Positions 1 to 8,463 of a stretch of DNA of 64,000 nucleotides are shown piece after piece. Each line of letters begins with the position of its first letter. Within the stretch, counting starts at the first letter, position 1. The stretch spans positions 124,001 through 188,000 of the forward strand of contig NZ_JACOMF010000004.1 in the NCBI RefSeq assembly GCF_014283215.1, in the 5' to 3' direction. A program made the position numbers and the translations under genes. The notes below the pieces were generated by a model, which searched no databases, was not told where the DNA came from, and saw only the letters and a list, made by a program, of their open reading frames with translations. Origin of the DNA: Siccirubricoccus deserti (GTDB lineage: Bacteria; Pseudomonadota; Alphaproteobacteria; Acetobacterales; Acetobacteraceae).

Positions 1-2066
1 TGGTGGTGCTGGTCTGCTTCCTGTTCCTGCGCCGGCTGACCGCGACGCTGATTCCGACGGTCGCGGTGCCGATCAGCCTCTGCGTCGCCTTCGGGCTGAT
101 GTACGTGCTGGGCTACGGCATCGACAACGTCACCCTGCTGGGGCTGACCATCGCCGTCGGGCTGGTGGTGGACGATGCCATCGTGGTGCTGGAGGTCATC
201 GTCCGCCACATCGAGGAAGGCATGGCGCCGATCCCGGCGGCGATCCGCGGCGCCCGGGAGATCGGCTTCACCGTCCTCTCGATCACCCTGTCGCTGATCG
301 CGGTCTTCCTGCCGATCCTGCTGATGGGCGGCGTCGTCGGGCGGGTGTTCAACGCCTTCGCCGCCACCGTCTCGCTCGCGGTCATCGCCTCCTGCGTCGT
401 CTCGCTGACCCTGACGCCGCTGATGGCCAGCCGGCTGAAGGGCCACCACGGCAAGCCCGGGCTGGTCGAGAGGGTGCTGGAGCGCGGGCTGCAGGGCATC
501 GAGCGGGCCTATGCCTTCGTGCTCGACTACGCGCTGCGCTTCCGTCCGCTGGTCTGGGTGGTCTTCCTGCTCTCCTGCGGCGCCGCCGGCTGGATGGCGA
601 CGGTCATCCCGAAGGGCTTCTTCCCGGTGGAGGACACCGGCCTGCTGGTGGTCAACACCGAAGGGCCGCGCGGCGCCTCGATCGAGGCGATGACGCTGCT
701 GCAGAACCGGCTGGTGGAGATGCTGCGGGCCTCCCCCCACGTCACCAACGTGGTCTCCAACCTGGGCACCACCGGCGGCAGCATCTCGATCAACCAGGGC
801 CGGCTGTTCGTCGAGCTGACGCCGCGCTCGGAGCGGCCGGCGGTCGAGCACGTGATCCAGGACCTGCGGCGGCAGGCCAACCAGTTCCCCGGCCTGCGGG
901 TGTTCATGCAGCCGATCCAGAACATCAATTTCGGCGCCCGCCAGACCCGCACCCAATACCTCTACACCCTGCAGGGGCTGCGGCTGGACGAGCTCTACGA
1001 ATGGGCACCGCGGCTTGAGGAACGGCTGCAGAGGCTGCCGCAGCTGCAGGATGTGAACACCGACCTCCAGCTCGACGCGCCGGTGGTGCAGGTGAACGTG
1101 GACCGCGACCGGGCGACGACGCTCGGCATCTCGGTCGATCAGGTCCGGCAGGCGCTGTTCTCCGCCTTTGGCGCCCGGCAGATCTCCACCATCTACGGCC
1201 AGGCCAACGCCTATCCGGTGATCATGGAGGCATTGCCGGATGATCAACGGGATGAGCAGGGGTTGGCCAAGCTCTACCTGCGCTCGGCCTCCGGCCGGCT
1301 GGTGCCGCTCTCGGCGGTGGCCGGGATCGAGCGGCGCTCCGGCCCGCTCAATGTCTCGCACCAGGGCCAGCTGCCGGCGGTGGTCATCGGCTTCAATACC
1401 CCGCCGGGTGTGGCGCTTGGCGATGCGGTGAACGCCATCCGCGAGATCGAGCGCGAGATGGGCATGCCGCCCACCGTCGTCACCGGCTTCTCCGGCGCGG
1501 CGCAGGTGTTCCAGCAGGCGCTGGCCGGCCAGGGCATGCTGGTGCTGGCGGCGGTGCTGATCATGTATGTGGTGCTGGGCGTGCTCTACGAGAGCCTGAT
1601 CCACCCGCTGACCATCCTCTCCGGCCTGCCGGCGGCGGCGCTCGGGGCCTTTGTCACGCTCTGGTTCTTTGACCTCGACCTCTCGGTCATCGCGGTCATC
1701 GGCGTGCTGCTGCTGATCGGGCTGGTGAAGAAGAACGCCATCATGATCGTGGACGTCGCGTTGCAGCGGCAGCGCGCCGGCGCCCCTGCCTTCAATGCGG
1801 TGCGCGAGGCCTGCATCGTCCGGTTCCGGCCGATCCTGATGACCACGCTGGCGGCCGGCGCCGGCGCGGTGCCGATCGCCATGGGCTGGGGTGCCGCGGC
1901 CGAGTTGCGGCAGCCGCTCGGCCTCGCGGTGGTGGGCGGGCTCGCCGTCTCCCAGGTGCTGACCCTCTTCGTGACGCCGGTGCTCTACCTTGGCTTCGAC
2001 GGCATGGCGCGGCGCTTCACCACCCGGCGGCGGCAGGCACCGGCCCAGGCGGCGCCCGCGGAATGA
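1..2066 (+). CDS. RND efflux pump inner-membrane subunit (5' end outside window)
   Basis: Proton-driven resistance-nodulation-division transporter of the AcrB/MdtB/MdtC class, acting as the inner-membrane part of a tripartite drug or metabolite efflux system. About 687 C-terminal residues are visible, against roughly 1040 for a full subunit; the start lies before the window. The paired acidic residues of TM4 needed for proton relay are seen in GLVVDDAIVV (about residues 53-62 of the visible part), followed by the bundle of helices, the second periplasmic porter loop, and the C-terminal GLVKKNAIMIVD segment typical of the family. The cupin gene downstream overlaps its stop codon by four bases, so the two are translationally coupled. 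Substrate cannot be told from sequence alone. Confidence 0.95.
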   Translation, partial: VVLVCFLFLRRLTATLIPTVAVPISLCVAFGLMYVLGYGIDNVTLLGLTIAVGLVVDDAIVVLEVIVRHIEEGMAPIPAAIRGAREIGFTVLSITLSLIAVFLPILLMGGVVGRVFNAFAATVSLAVIASCVVSLTLTPLMASRLKGHHGKPGLVERVLERGLQGIERAYAFVLDYALRFRPLVWVVFLLSCGAAGWMATVIPKGFFPVEDTGLLVVNTEGPRGASIEAMTLLQNRLVEMLRASPHVTNVVSNLGTTGGSISINQGRLFVELTPRSERPAVEHVIQDLRRQANQFPGLRVFMQPIQNINFGARQTRTQYLYTLQGLRLDELYEWAPRLEERLQRLPQLQDVNTDLQLDAPVVQVNVDRDRATTLGISVDQVRQALFSAFGARQISTIYGQANAYPVIMEALPDDQRDEQGLAKLYLRSASGRLVPLSAVAGIERRSGPLNVSHQGQLPAVVIGFNTPPGVALGDAVNAIREIEREMGMPPTVVTGFSGAAQVFQQALAGQGMLVLAAVLIMYVVLGVLYESLIHPLTILSGLPAAALGAFVTLWFFDLDLSVIAVIGVLLLIGLVKKNAIMIVDVALQRQRAGAPAFNAVREACIVRFRPILMTTLAAGAGAVPIAMGWGAAAELRQPLGLAVVGGLAVSQVLTLFVTPVLYLGFDGMARRFTTRRRQAPAQAAPAE

Positions 2067-2395
2067 AGATCCCCACCCTGCCCTTCACCGTCACCGACTG
2101 GTCCGGCGTGACGCCGACCCGCCATCCCGGCGAGACCGGCGAGGCGCTGTGGCGAACGCTCAACATCGGCGAGCTGCGGGTGCGCCAGGTGGAGTATTCG
2201 CCGGGCTATCTCGCCGACCACTGGTGCGACCGCGGCCATGTGCTCTACGTGCTGGAAGGCGAGCTGGAGACCGAGCTGCGCGACGGCAGGCGGTTCACCC
2301 TGCGGCCAGGGATGAGCTACCAGGTCTCCGACTTCGGCGATGCCGCGCACCGTTCCTCCACCCGCACCGGGGCGAAGCTCTTCATCGTGGATTGA
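2063..2395 (+). CDS. DHCW-motif cupin fold protein
   Basis: A 110-residue single-domain cupin. It contains the family signature near residues 53-57 (DHWCDRGHVLYVLEG) and the second cupin strand pair ending in SDFGDAAHRSS, so a metal or small-ligand binding beta-barrel is expected. Function of this small family is not established. ATG overlaps the RND stop by four bases (ATGA), which sets the start and indicates co-translation with the pump gene. It faces the convergent exporter gene across about 150 bases. No signal peptide or membrane segment is visible, so it is probably cytosolic. Confidence 0.85.
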   Translation: MKIPTLPFTVTDWSGVTPTRHPGETGEALWRTLNIGELRVRQVEYSPGYLADHWCDRGHVLYVLEGELETELRDGRRFTLRPGMSYQVSDFGDAAHRSSTRTGAKLFIVD

Positions 2396-2542
2396 AAGCT
2401 CTCCACGAAGCCGCCGCGCGGCATTGCGGGGACCCGATGGCCCATTGGACCGGCGCACCGGCACGGCCTCCGCGGCAAAGCCGAGGAAGGCGCAGGGAGG
2501 TGCCCGGTTCCGATGGGTGCCGTGAGCCCGCCGGGCGCCGTT

Positions 2543-3994
2543 CTATTCCGCCGGCGCCCGCTTCACCACCAGCGCATGGCCGCTGACATCCGCCCCCGCC
2601 TCCGGCGACAGCCGGGCGAAGAAGGGCGTTGAGGCCGCCACCACCGCCGCCGCCACCAGGAAGGCCACGGCGAAGTCGTGCACCTGCGCGGTATGGTGGC
2701 CCGAGAGGCTCGCGCTCATCTCCAGCGCCGTCGTCGCCAGCACCACGCCAAGCGCCGGGGAGAGCTGCTGCACCGTCCCGGAGAAGCTGGTCGCGGCGGA
2801 GAGCCGGGCGGTCGGCACATCCGCAAAGGCCAGGGTGTTCAGCGCGGTGAATTGCAGGCTGCGGAACAGCCCGCCCAGCGCCAGCAGCATGAAGATCGCC
2901 GGCAGCGGCCAGGCCGGGGTGAAGCCCGCCGCCACCCCCACCCCCAAGGCCGACAGCAGCCCGGTGCCGATCAGCACCCGGCGGAAGCCGAATTGACGCA
3001 GGATCGGCCGCGCCAGCGGCTTCATCGCCAGCGCCCCGAGCGCCGTGGCGAAGGAGACGAGACCGGCTTCCGATGCCGTCTTGCCGAACCCCACCTGCAG
3101 CAGCATCGGCACCAGGAAGGGCGTGGCACCGGCGCCGCTGCGGAACAGGCTGCCGGCCAGCACCGCCAGATTGAAGGTCGGGATCCGCAGCAACGAGAGG
3201 TCGAGCGCCGGTCGCTTGGCCTGCCGGCAATGCCGGATCGCCGCCCAGCCGAACATCAGCCCGAGCACCAGCGCCGCCTCCGGTATCCCTGTCGGCATCA
3301 CCCCCCGCCCCAGCGTCTCCAGTCCGAACATCGACAGCGCCAGCGCGAGGCCGAGCAGCACCAGCCCCGGCAGGTCGGGCGGGCCGGGGTCGCCGGGCGG
3401 GATGCGGGGAATCTTCCATGCCACCAGCGCCAGCCCCAGCACGCCGATCGGCAGGTTGATGAGGAAGACCGAGCGCCAGCCGAAGGCATCGGTCAGGAAA
3501 CCGCCGAGCGGCGGGCCGCTGATCGGCCCGATCATCGCCGGCACGGTCAGCCAGGTCATGGCGCTCAGCATCTGGTCCTTGCGGACCTGGCGGAGCAGCA
3601 GCAGCCGGGCGACCGGCACCATCATGGCGCCGCCAAAGCCCTGCAGCACCCGCGCCGCGATCAGCTCCGGCAGCCCGGTCGAGCGGGCGCAGAGCGCCGA
3701 GGCGCAGGTGAAGATGGCGATCGCCACCATGAACACCCGCTTGGCGCCAAACCGATCCGCCATCCAGCCTGACACCGGGATGAACACCGTCAGCGCCACC
3801 AGGTAGGAGGTGATGGCGACGCCGAGCCGGGCCGGCTCCACCCCCAGGTCGCGCGCCATGGCGGGCAGGGCGGTGGTGATCGCGGCGCTGTCCATGTTCT
3901 GCATGAACAGCGCGCTGGCGACGATCGCCGCAGTCAGCCGATGGTCGGTCTTCGCCGGGGGGCCGCCCGGCGCTGCGGCGGCGGTCTCGCTCAT
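2543..3994 (-). CDS. MFS exporter, DHA2 (EmrB/QacA-like) family
   Basis: A 483-residue major facilitator with about 14 hydrophobic segments, as in the DHA2 drug:H+ antiporters. Motif A is visible as GWMADRFGAKRV (after TM2), and the antiporter motif C region as PMIGPISGPPLGGFL in TM5. Expected in the inner membrane as an exporter; substrate unknown. The ATG lies nine bases after the stop of the oxidoreductase gene upstream, so it is the last gene of a three-gene leftward operon (Bug binding protein, oxidoreductase, exporter). No outer-membrane or adaptor partner lies beside it. Confidence 0.92.
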   Translation of the reverse strand: MSETAAAAPGGPPAKTDHRLTAAIVASALFMQNMDSAAITTALPAMARDLGVEPARLGVAITSYLVALTVFIPVSGWMADRFGAKRVFMVAIAIFTCASALCARSTGLPELIAARVLQGFGGAMMVPVARLLLLRQVRKDQMLSAMTWLTVPAMIGPISGPPLGGFLTDAFGWRSVFLINLPIGVLGLALVAWKIPRIPPGDPGPPDLPGLVLLGLALALSMFGLETLGRGVMPTGIPEAALVLGLMFGWAAIRHCRQAKRPALDLSLLRIPTFNLAVLAGSLFRSGAGATPFLVPMLLQVGFGKTASEAGLVSFATALGALAMKPLARPILRQFGFRRVLIGTGLLSALGVGVAAGFTPAWPLPAIFMLLALGGLFRSLQFTALNTLAFADVPTARLSAATSFSGTVQQLSPALGVVLATTALEMSASLSGHHTAQVHDFAVAFLVAAAVVAASTPFFARLSPEAGADVSGHALVVKRAPAE

Positions 3995-4003
3995 GCCCCT
4001 GTC

Positions 4004-5008
4004 CTACGCCCCTCCGGGCAGCAGGACCACCCGGCCGGCGGCGCGACGGCTTGTCACCTCGGCCATGGCTGCGCGGAATTCATCCAGCGGAAAGCTGGCA
4101 TGCACCTCCGGCCGCAGCGCCCCGGCCGCCCACCAGCTGACCAGCTGTGCCCAGATGGCCCGGGCGCGCGGCGCGTGCAGCTGCCGGTTGTCGCCGGGGG
4201 ACCAGCCGACATAGGCCCCCCAGTTCAGCCCGGCGACGCCGATGTTCTTCAACAGCAGCAGGTTGAGGGGCAGTTGCGGGATGCCGCCCGCGGCGAAGCC
4301 GATGGTCACCAGCGTGCCGCCATCGCCGAGGCAGCGCAGCGATTCATCGAAGACCGGCCCGCCGAGCGTGTCCAGCACCGCGCCGACGCCGGCGCCGCCG
4401 GTCGCCGCGAGCACCGCTTCCTTGAAGGGCCCGGCACTGTCGAGCACGAGGTCGGCGCCGCGGGACAGCGGCACCCCGCGCTTCGCTGCACCGCAGCGGG
4501 CGATAACCCGCAGGCCGAGGGCGCGGGCGACCTCCACCCCGGCCAGCCCGACGCCGGCCGCCGCCCCCTGGACCAGCACCCATTGCCCGGGCGCCAGCCG
4601 GGCCCGCCAGAGCAGCGCCGCGGCGGCGGTGGGGTAGCTGATCGGCAGGGCGACGGCGGGGGCCAGCGGCAAATCATCCGGAATGGCGACCACATGAATG
4701 GCATCCGCCACCGCCTCCTCCGCCATGCCGCCCCAGTCCAGCACCGCGAAGACCCGGGTGCCCGGCGGCAGCGGATCGGCGACATCGGGGGCGGTTTCCA
4801 GCACCGTGCCCACCACCTCGGTGCCCGGGGTGAAGGGCAGCGGCGGCTTGCGCTGGTACTTGCCGGCAACGACCAGCCCGGTGGCGAAGGAGACGCCGGC
4901 CGCCGCCACCTTGATGCGGACCCCGCCCGGCCGCAGCGGCGGCGGCGGAATGTCCTTCAGCTCGAGCGCATCGAAGTCGCGCCAGCTCTCGCAGACCAGG
5001 GCGCGCAT
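4004..5008 (-). CDS. NADPH:quinone oxidoreductase-like, zinc-free medium-chain dehydrogenase/reductase
   Basis: A 334-residue MDR-superfamily enzyme of the quinone oxidoreductase/crotonase-type group. The N-terminal GroES-like domain lacks the structural-zinc cysteine cluster, and the nucleotide-binding domain carries the glycine-rich AAAGVGLAGVEVA turn and a following Rossmann strand. This predicts NADPH-dependent reduction of a quinone or enone in the cytosol; the true substrate is unknown. The start ATG shares one base with the stop of the upstream Bug gene (TGATG), indicating coupling. The C-terminal FRAAMAEVTSRRAAGRVVLL is the usual family ending. Confidence 0.9.
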   Translation of the reverse strand: MRALVCESWRDFDALELKDIPPPPLRPGGVRIKVAAAGVSFATGLVVAGKYQRKPPLPFTPGTEVVGTVLETAPDVADPLPPGTRVFAVLDWGGMAEEAVADAIHVVAIPDDLPLAPAVALPISYPTAAAALLWRARLAPGQWVLVQGAAAGVGLAGVEVARALGLRVIARCGAAKRGVPLSRGADLVLDSAGPFKEAVLAATGGAGVGAVLDTLGGPVFDESLRCLGDGGTLVTIGFAAGGIPQLPLNLLLLKNIGVAGLNWGAYVGWSPGDNRQLHAPRARAIWAQLVSWWAAGALRPEVHASFPLDEFRAAMAEVTSRRAAGRVVLLPGGA

Positions 5009-6000
5009 CAGTCGAGCGTCAGCCGGGCTTCGCGCACCAGCTGGCCCCAGCGGTCGTATTCACGGCGGCAGAAGGCGGCGAAATCCTCCGGCGAATCGGC
5101 CACCGGCTCGGCGCCGAGCACCGCCAGCCGCTCCCGCACCTCCGGCACGGCGACGGCGGCGGCGACCGCCTGCTGCAGCCGGGCGGTGATCGGCGCCGGG
5201 GTGCGCGGCGGCGCCCAGATGGCGTACCAGGTGGCGATGTCGAAGCCCGGCACCCCGGCTTCGGCCACCGTCGGCAGATCGGGGTAGGCACCGACGCGCT
5301 TCGCCGTGGTCACCGCCAGCGGCCGCAGCAGGCCGGCGCGCACCGCGGCGGCGCTGCTCGGGATGCTGTCGAACATCAGCTGGATGTTGCCGGCGATGAG
5401 GTCCTGCACCGCGGGTCCGGCGCCGCGATAGGGCACGTGCACCATGTCGGTTCCCGTCATCAGCTTGAACATCTCCCCCGCCAGGTGCAACGCCGAGGCA
5501 TTGCCGGAGGAGGCATAGGACACCTTCCCCGGATTCGCCTTCAGATGGGCGATCAGCTCGGCGATGCTGCGGACCGGCAGCGCCGGATTCACCACCGCCA
5601 CCAGCGGGACCATCGCCATATTGGTCACCGGGGTGAAATCCGCCATCGCATCGTAGGGCATGCTGCGGTTGAGGTGCGGGATGATCACATGGATGGAGGC
5701 GTTCATCAGGAAGCTCTGTCCATCCGGCGCGGCCCGGGCGATCACCTCCGAGCCGATGACGCCGGAGGCGCCGGCGCGATTCTCCACCACCATGGACTGA
5801 CCGAGGTCCTGGGCCAGCCGCTGCGCCACCACCCGGCCGAGGATATCGGTCGGCCCGCCCGGCGGGTAGGGAACGACGAAGCGGACCGGGCGGTTCGGCC
5901 AGTCCTGGGCCTGGGCGGAGCTCCGGGCCTGGGCGGAGCTCCGGGCCAGGATGGGCGCCGCCAGCATGCCGGCCAGCGCCCGGCGTCGCGTGATGATCAT
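5008..6000 (-). CDS. Bug-family (TctC-like) tripartite tricarboxylate transporter substrate-binding protein
   Basis: Periplasmic solute receptor of the Bug family, 330 residues with the start placed at MIITRRRALAG. That start gives a twin-arginine-like leader (TRRRALAGMLAAPILA) and a cleavage region just before DWPNRPVRFVVPYPPGG, the conserved opening strand that contacts the ligand carboxylate. The later RGAGPAVQDLIAGNIQLMFD and LPTVAEAGVPGFD motifs are also typical. An 18-base tandem duplication lengthens the leader by six residues (SSAQAR twice). It is divergent from a CaiB-type CoA-transferase 64 bases away and is followed in-operon by an oxidoreductase, a frequent arrangement for carboxylate catabolism. 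No TctA/TctB membrane genes are present here, as is common for orphan Bug proteins. Confidence 0.93.
   Translation of the reverse strand: MIITRRRALAGMLAAPILARSSAQARSSAQAQDWPNRPVRFVVPYPPGGPTDILGRVVAQRLAQDLGQSMVVENRAGASGVIGSEVIARAAPDGQSFLMNASIHVIIPHLNRSMPYDAMADFTPVTNMAMVPLVAVVNPALPVRSIAELIAHLKANPGKVSYASSGNASALHLAGEMFKLMTGTDMVHVPYRGAGPAVQDLIAGNIQLMFDSIPSSAAAVRAGLLRPLAVTTAKRVGAYPDLPTVAEAGVPGFDIATWYAIWAPPRTPAPITARLQQAVAAAVAVPEVRERLAVLGAEPVADSPEDFAAFCRREYDRWGQLVREARLTLD
5907..5942. repeat. Perfect 18-bp tandem duplication inside the Bug signal-peptide region
   Basis: The unit gggcctgggcggagctcc occurs twice head to tail, with the first five bases of a third copy following. On the coding (minus) strand it duplicates six residues (SSAQAR) between the hydrophobic core and the cleavage site. 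It keeps the frame, so it should be tolerated; replication slippage is the likely origin. Confidence 0.9.
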
Positions 6001-6064
6001 TCCCGCCCTTCCCTCATTCCCGGTTCCGGGCAGGATAGGCGCCGAAGCGATCAGGGGGAACGAG

Positions 6065-7183
6065 ATGAAACCATACACGGGGCTATTCGTGCTGGATGCC
6101 AGCCAGGGCATCGCCGGCCCCTATTGCGCCACCCTGCTCGCCGCCTGCGGCGCCGATGTGGTGAAGCTGGAGCCGCCGGCCGGCGACTGGTCGCGCGGCC
6201 TCTCGACCCGCGAGGGCAGCCAGAGCGTGATGCATGTCAGCTTCAACCGCGGCAAGCGCAGCGTCATGCTCGACCTGCAGACCGAGGCCGGGCGGGCGGC
6301 GATGCAGAAGCTGGCAGCGAAGGCGGATGTGATGCTGGAGGCCTTCCGCCCGGGCGTCGCGAAGCGCATCGGCCTGGTGCCGGAGGCGGGGAAGCGGGAT
6401 GTGGTCTTCCTCTCCATCTCCGGCTTCGGCCAGCAGGGGCCGAATTCGGAGCGGCCCTGCACCGATGGCGTGGCCCAGGCCTATACCGGTCTCGTGTCGC
6501 TCAACATCGGCGCCGATGGCATCCCGCACCGCACCGGGCAGCTCATGGCGGTGGATATGACCACCGGCCTTTCCGCCTGCATCGCCGTGCAGGCGGCGCT
6601 GGCCGAGCAGGCGCGGGACCGCCATGCCGGGGCGCCGCCGCAGCGGCGGGTGCTGGATGTCTCGCTGATGCAATCGGCGGCGGCGCTGATGGGCTTCAAT
6701 GTCGCCGAGGCCGGGCTGCTCGGCCGGGTGCCGCCGCTGTCCAACGTGCCGGCCGGCACCTACCAGGGCAGCGACGGCCGCTGGTTCATGGTCGCCTTCC
6801 TGCGCGAGCCGGAATGGGTGCTGTTCTGCCAGGTGATGGAGCGGCCGGAGATCGCCGAGGACCCGCGCTTCCAGGGTTTCCCGAGTCGCGCCGAGCACCG
6901 TGACATCCTGCTGCCCATGCTGCGGGAGATCTTCGCCCAATGTACCGCCGCCGAATGGTCGGAGCGGTTCAAGGCGGCGCGCATGCTCTGCGACCTGGTG
7001 AATTCGCCGCTCGACTGGCTGGCCGATCCGCATGTGCAGGCAGTGGGCGCGGCGGTGCCGCTGGCACAGCCGGGACTCGGCACCCTGCCCTTCCCGCAAT
7101 TGCCCGGCCTCGGGCCCTGGAGCGTGCCGGCGCCGGCGCTCGGCGAGCATACCGAGGATGTGTTGCGGGAGATCGGGCTTTGA
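6065..7183 (+). CDS. CaiB/BaiF family class III CoA-transferase
   Basis: A 372-residue class III CoA-transferase, which moves CoA between acyl-CoA and a free carboxylate. The opening LDASQGIAGPYCATLLAACG and GADVVKLEPPAGD region is the family N-terminus; the catalytic aspartate should be the one in MAVDMTTGLSA. ATG at 6065 is chosen over upstream in-frame ATGs because it fits the family start and keeps the gene out of the divergent Bug leader. The downstream amidase start overlaps its stop, so the two are co-translated. Linkage with a divergent Bug receptor suggests uptake and activation of an organic acid (inference). Confidence 0.92.
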   Translation: MKPYTGLFVLDASQGIAGPYCATLLAACGADVVKLEPPAGDWSRGLSTREGSQSVMHVSFNRGKRSVMLDLQTEAGRAAMQKLAAKADVMLEAFRPGVAKRIGLVPEAGKRDVVFLSISGFGQQGPNSERPCTDGVAQAYTGLVSLNIGADGIPHRTGQLMAVDMTTGLSACIAVQAALAEQARDRHAGAPPQRRVLDVSLMQSAAALMGFNVAEAGLLGRVPPLSNVPAGTYQGSDGRWFMVAFLREPEWVLFCQVMERPEIAEDPRFQGFPSRAEHRDILLPMLREIFAQCTAAEWSERFKAARMLCDLVNSPLDWLADPHVQAVGAAVPLAQPGLGTLPFPQLPGLGPWSVPAPALGEHTEDVLREIGL

Positions 7184-8445
7184 ACATCGAGGCGGCGGTC
7201 GCCGCCCAGCAACCCCTGGTCCAGCGGCTGCTGGACGGTGTCGCCGAGATCGGCCGCGACCCGCCGGGCATCACCCGCGATGCCTATGGCCGCGGCGAGA
7301 ACCAGGCGCAGGCGCTGATCGCCGGGGCCGGGCGGGCGCTGGGCCTGACCGCTTCGACCGATGCCGGGGCCAACCTCAGCCTGCGCTGGGAGGGCAGCGA
7401 TCCGTCGGCGAAGCCCATCCTCATCGGCTCGCACCTCGACAGCGTGGTGCAGGGCGGCAATTTCGATGGCGCCGCCGGCGTCATCGCCGGCATCGGCGCG
7501 GTGGCGGCATTGCAGGCCGCCGGCCTCCGCCCGCGCGCCGCCATCGAAGTGCTGGCGCTGCGCTGCGAGGAGGCGGTGTGGTTCGGCCTCGGGCTGATCG
7601 GCAGCCGCTGCATGCTGGCACGGCTGCCGGAGGGCGCGCTCGACCTGCCGCATGCCCGCGGCGGCAAGACGCTGGCCGAGAGCATCGCCGCCTGCGGCGG
7701 CGACCCTGCGCCGCTGCGGGCCGGCACGCCGTTGCGCGACCCCGCGGCGATCGGCGCCTATCTGGAACTGCATATCGAGCAGGCGCCGCAGCTGGTGGAA
7801 GCGGGGGCGCCGGTGGCAGTCTGCCTCGCCAACCCCGGCAACCTCCGTCACCCCTTCATCCGCATCACCGGCGCGGACGCCCATACCGGCCTGCCGCACC
7901 GCTTCCGCCGCGACGCCGCCCTGGCCGGCGCCGATCTGGCGCTGGAGCTGGAACGGATGTGGCTGGAGGAGGAGGCCACCGGCCGCCCCATGGCGGTGAC
8001 CATCGGCCGCTTCCACACGCCCGCCGGCCACCACAGCCTGACCATGGTCTCCGGCAGCTTCGAGCTGAGCCTCGACCTGCGGGCCTATGAGGCGGCGCAT
8101 CTGGCGGCGCTGGAGGCGCGGCTGGCCGAGATCGTGGCGCGGGTTGCGGCGCGGCGCGGCGTGACCATCGAACTCGGCGCCCGCAGTGCCGCGGCGCCCG
8201 GGCCGATGGACCCGGCGATCACCGCGGGCCTGGCCGCCGCCGCCGTGCGCTGCGGCCTGGACGCGCCGCGGCTGAACAGCCCGGGCAGCCATGACGCGAA
8301 TAATTTCGCCGCTTCCGGCGTGCCGACCGGCATGCTCCTCGTGAGGAACCACAACGGCAGCCACAACCCGGACGAAGCGATGGAGACCGCCGACCTCATG
8401 GCCGCCATCCGGGTGCTGGCGGAATGGATCGCGGCGGAGGGCTGA
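7180..8445 (+). CDS. Zn-dependent hydantoinase/carbamoylase family amidase (M20 fold)
   Basis: A 421-residue M20/M28-fold hydrolase related to N-carbamoyl-L-amino-acid amidohydrolase, allantoate amidohydrolase and beta-ureidopropionase. Metal-ligand motifs are in order: GSHLDSV (His), NFDGAAGV (bridging Asp), RCEEAVWFG (Glu), ELHIEQAP (His), and SPGSHDANNFA near the C-terminus. The start is a TTG at 7180 overlapping the CoA-transferase stop (TTGA); longer upstream in-frame starts would run inside that gene. Expected product: free amino acid plus CO2 and ammonia from an N-carbamoyl or ureido compound, but substrate is not resolved. Confidence 0.9.
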   Translation: MNIEAAVAAQQPLVQRLLDGVAEIGRDPPGITRDAYGRGENQAQALIAGAGRALGLTASTDAGANLSLRWEGSDPSAKPILIGSHLDSVVQGGNFDGAAGVIAGIGAVAALQAAGLRPRAAIEVLALRCEEAVWFGLGLIGSRCMLARLPEGALDLPHARGGKTLAESIAACGGDPAPLRAGTPLRDPAAIGAYLELHIEQAPQLVEAGAPVAVCLANPGNLRHPFIRITGADAHTGLPHRFRRDAALAGADLALELERMWLEEEATGRPMAVTIGRFHTPAGHHSLTMVSGSFELSLDLRAYEAAHLAALEARLAEIVARVAARRGVTIELGARSAAAPGPMDPAITAGLAAAAVRCGLDAPRLNSPGSHDANNFAASGVPTGMLLVRNHNGSHNPDEAMETADLMAAIRVLAEWIAAEG

Positions 8446-8463
8446 CACAGCAGGAGCCTGGAC

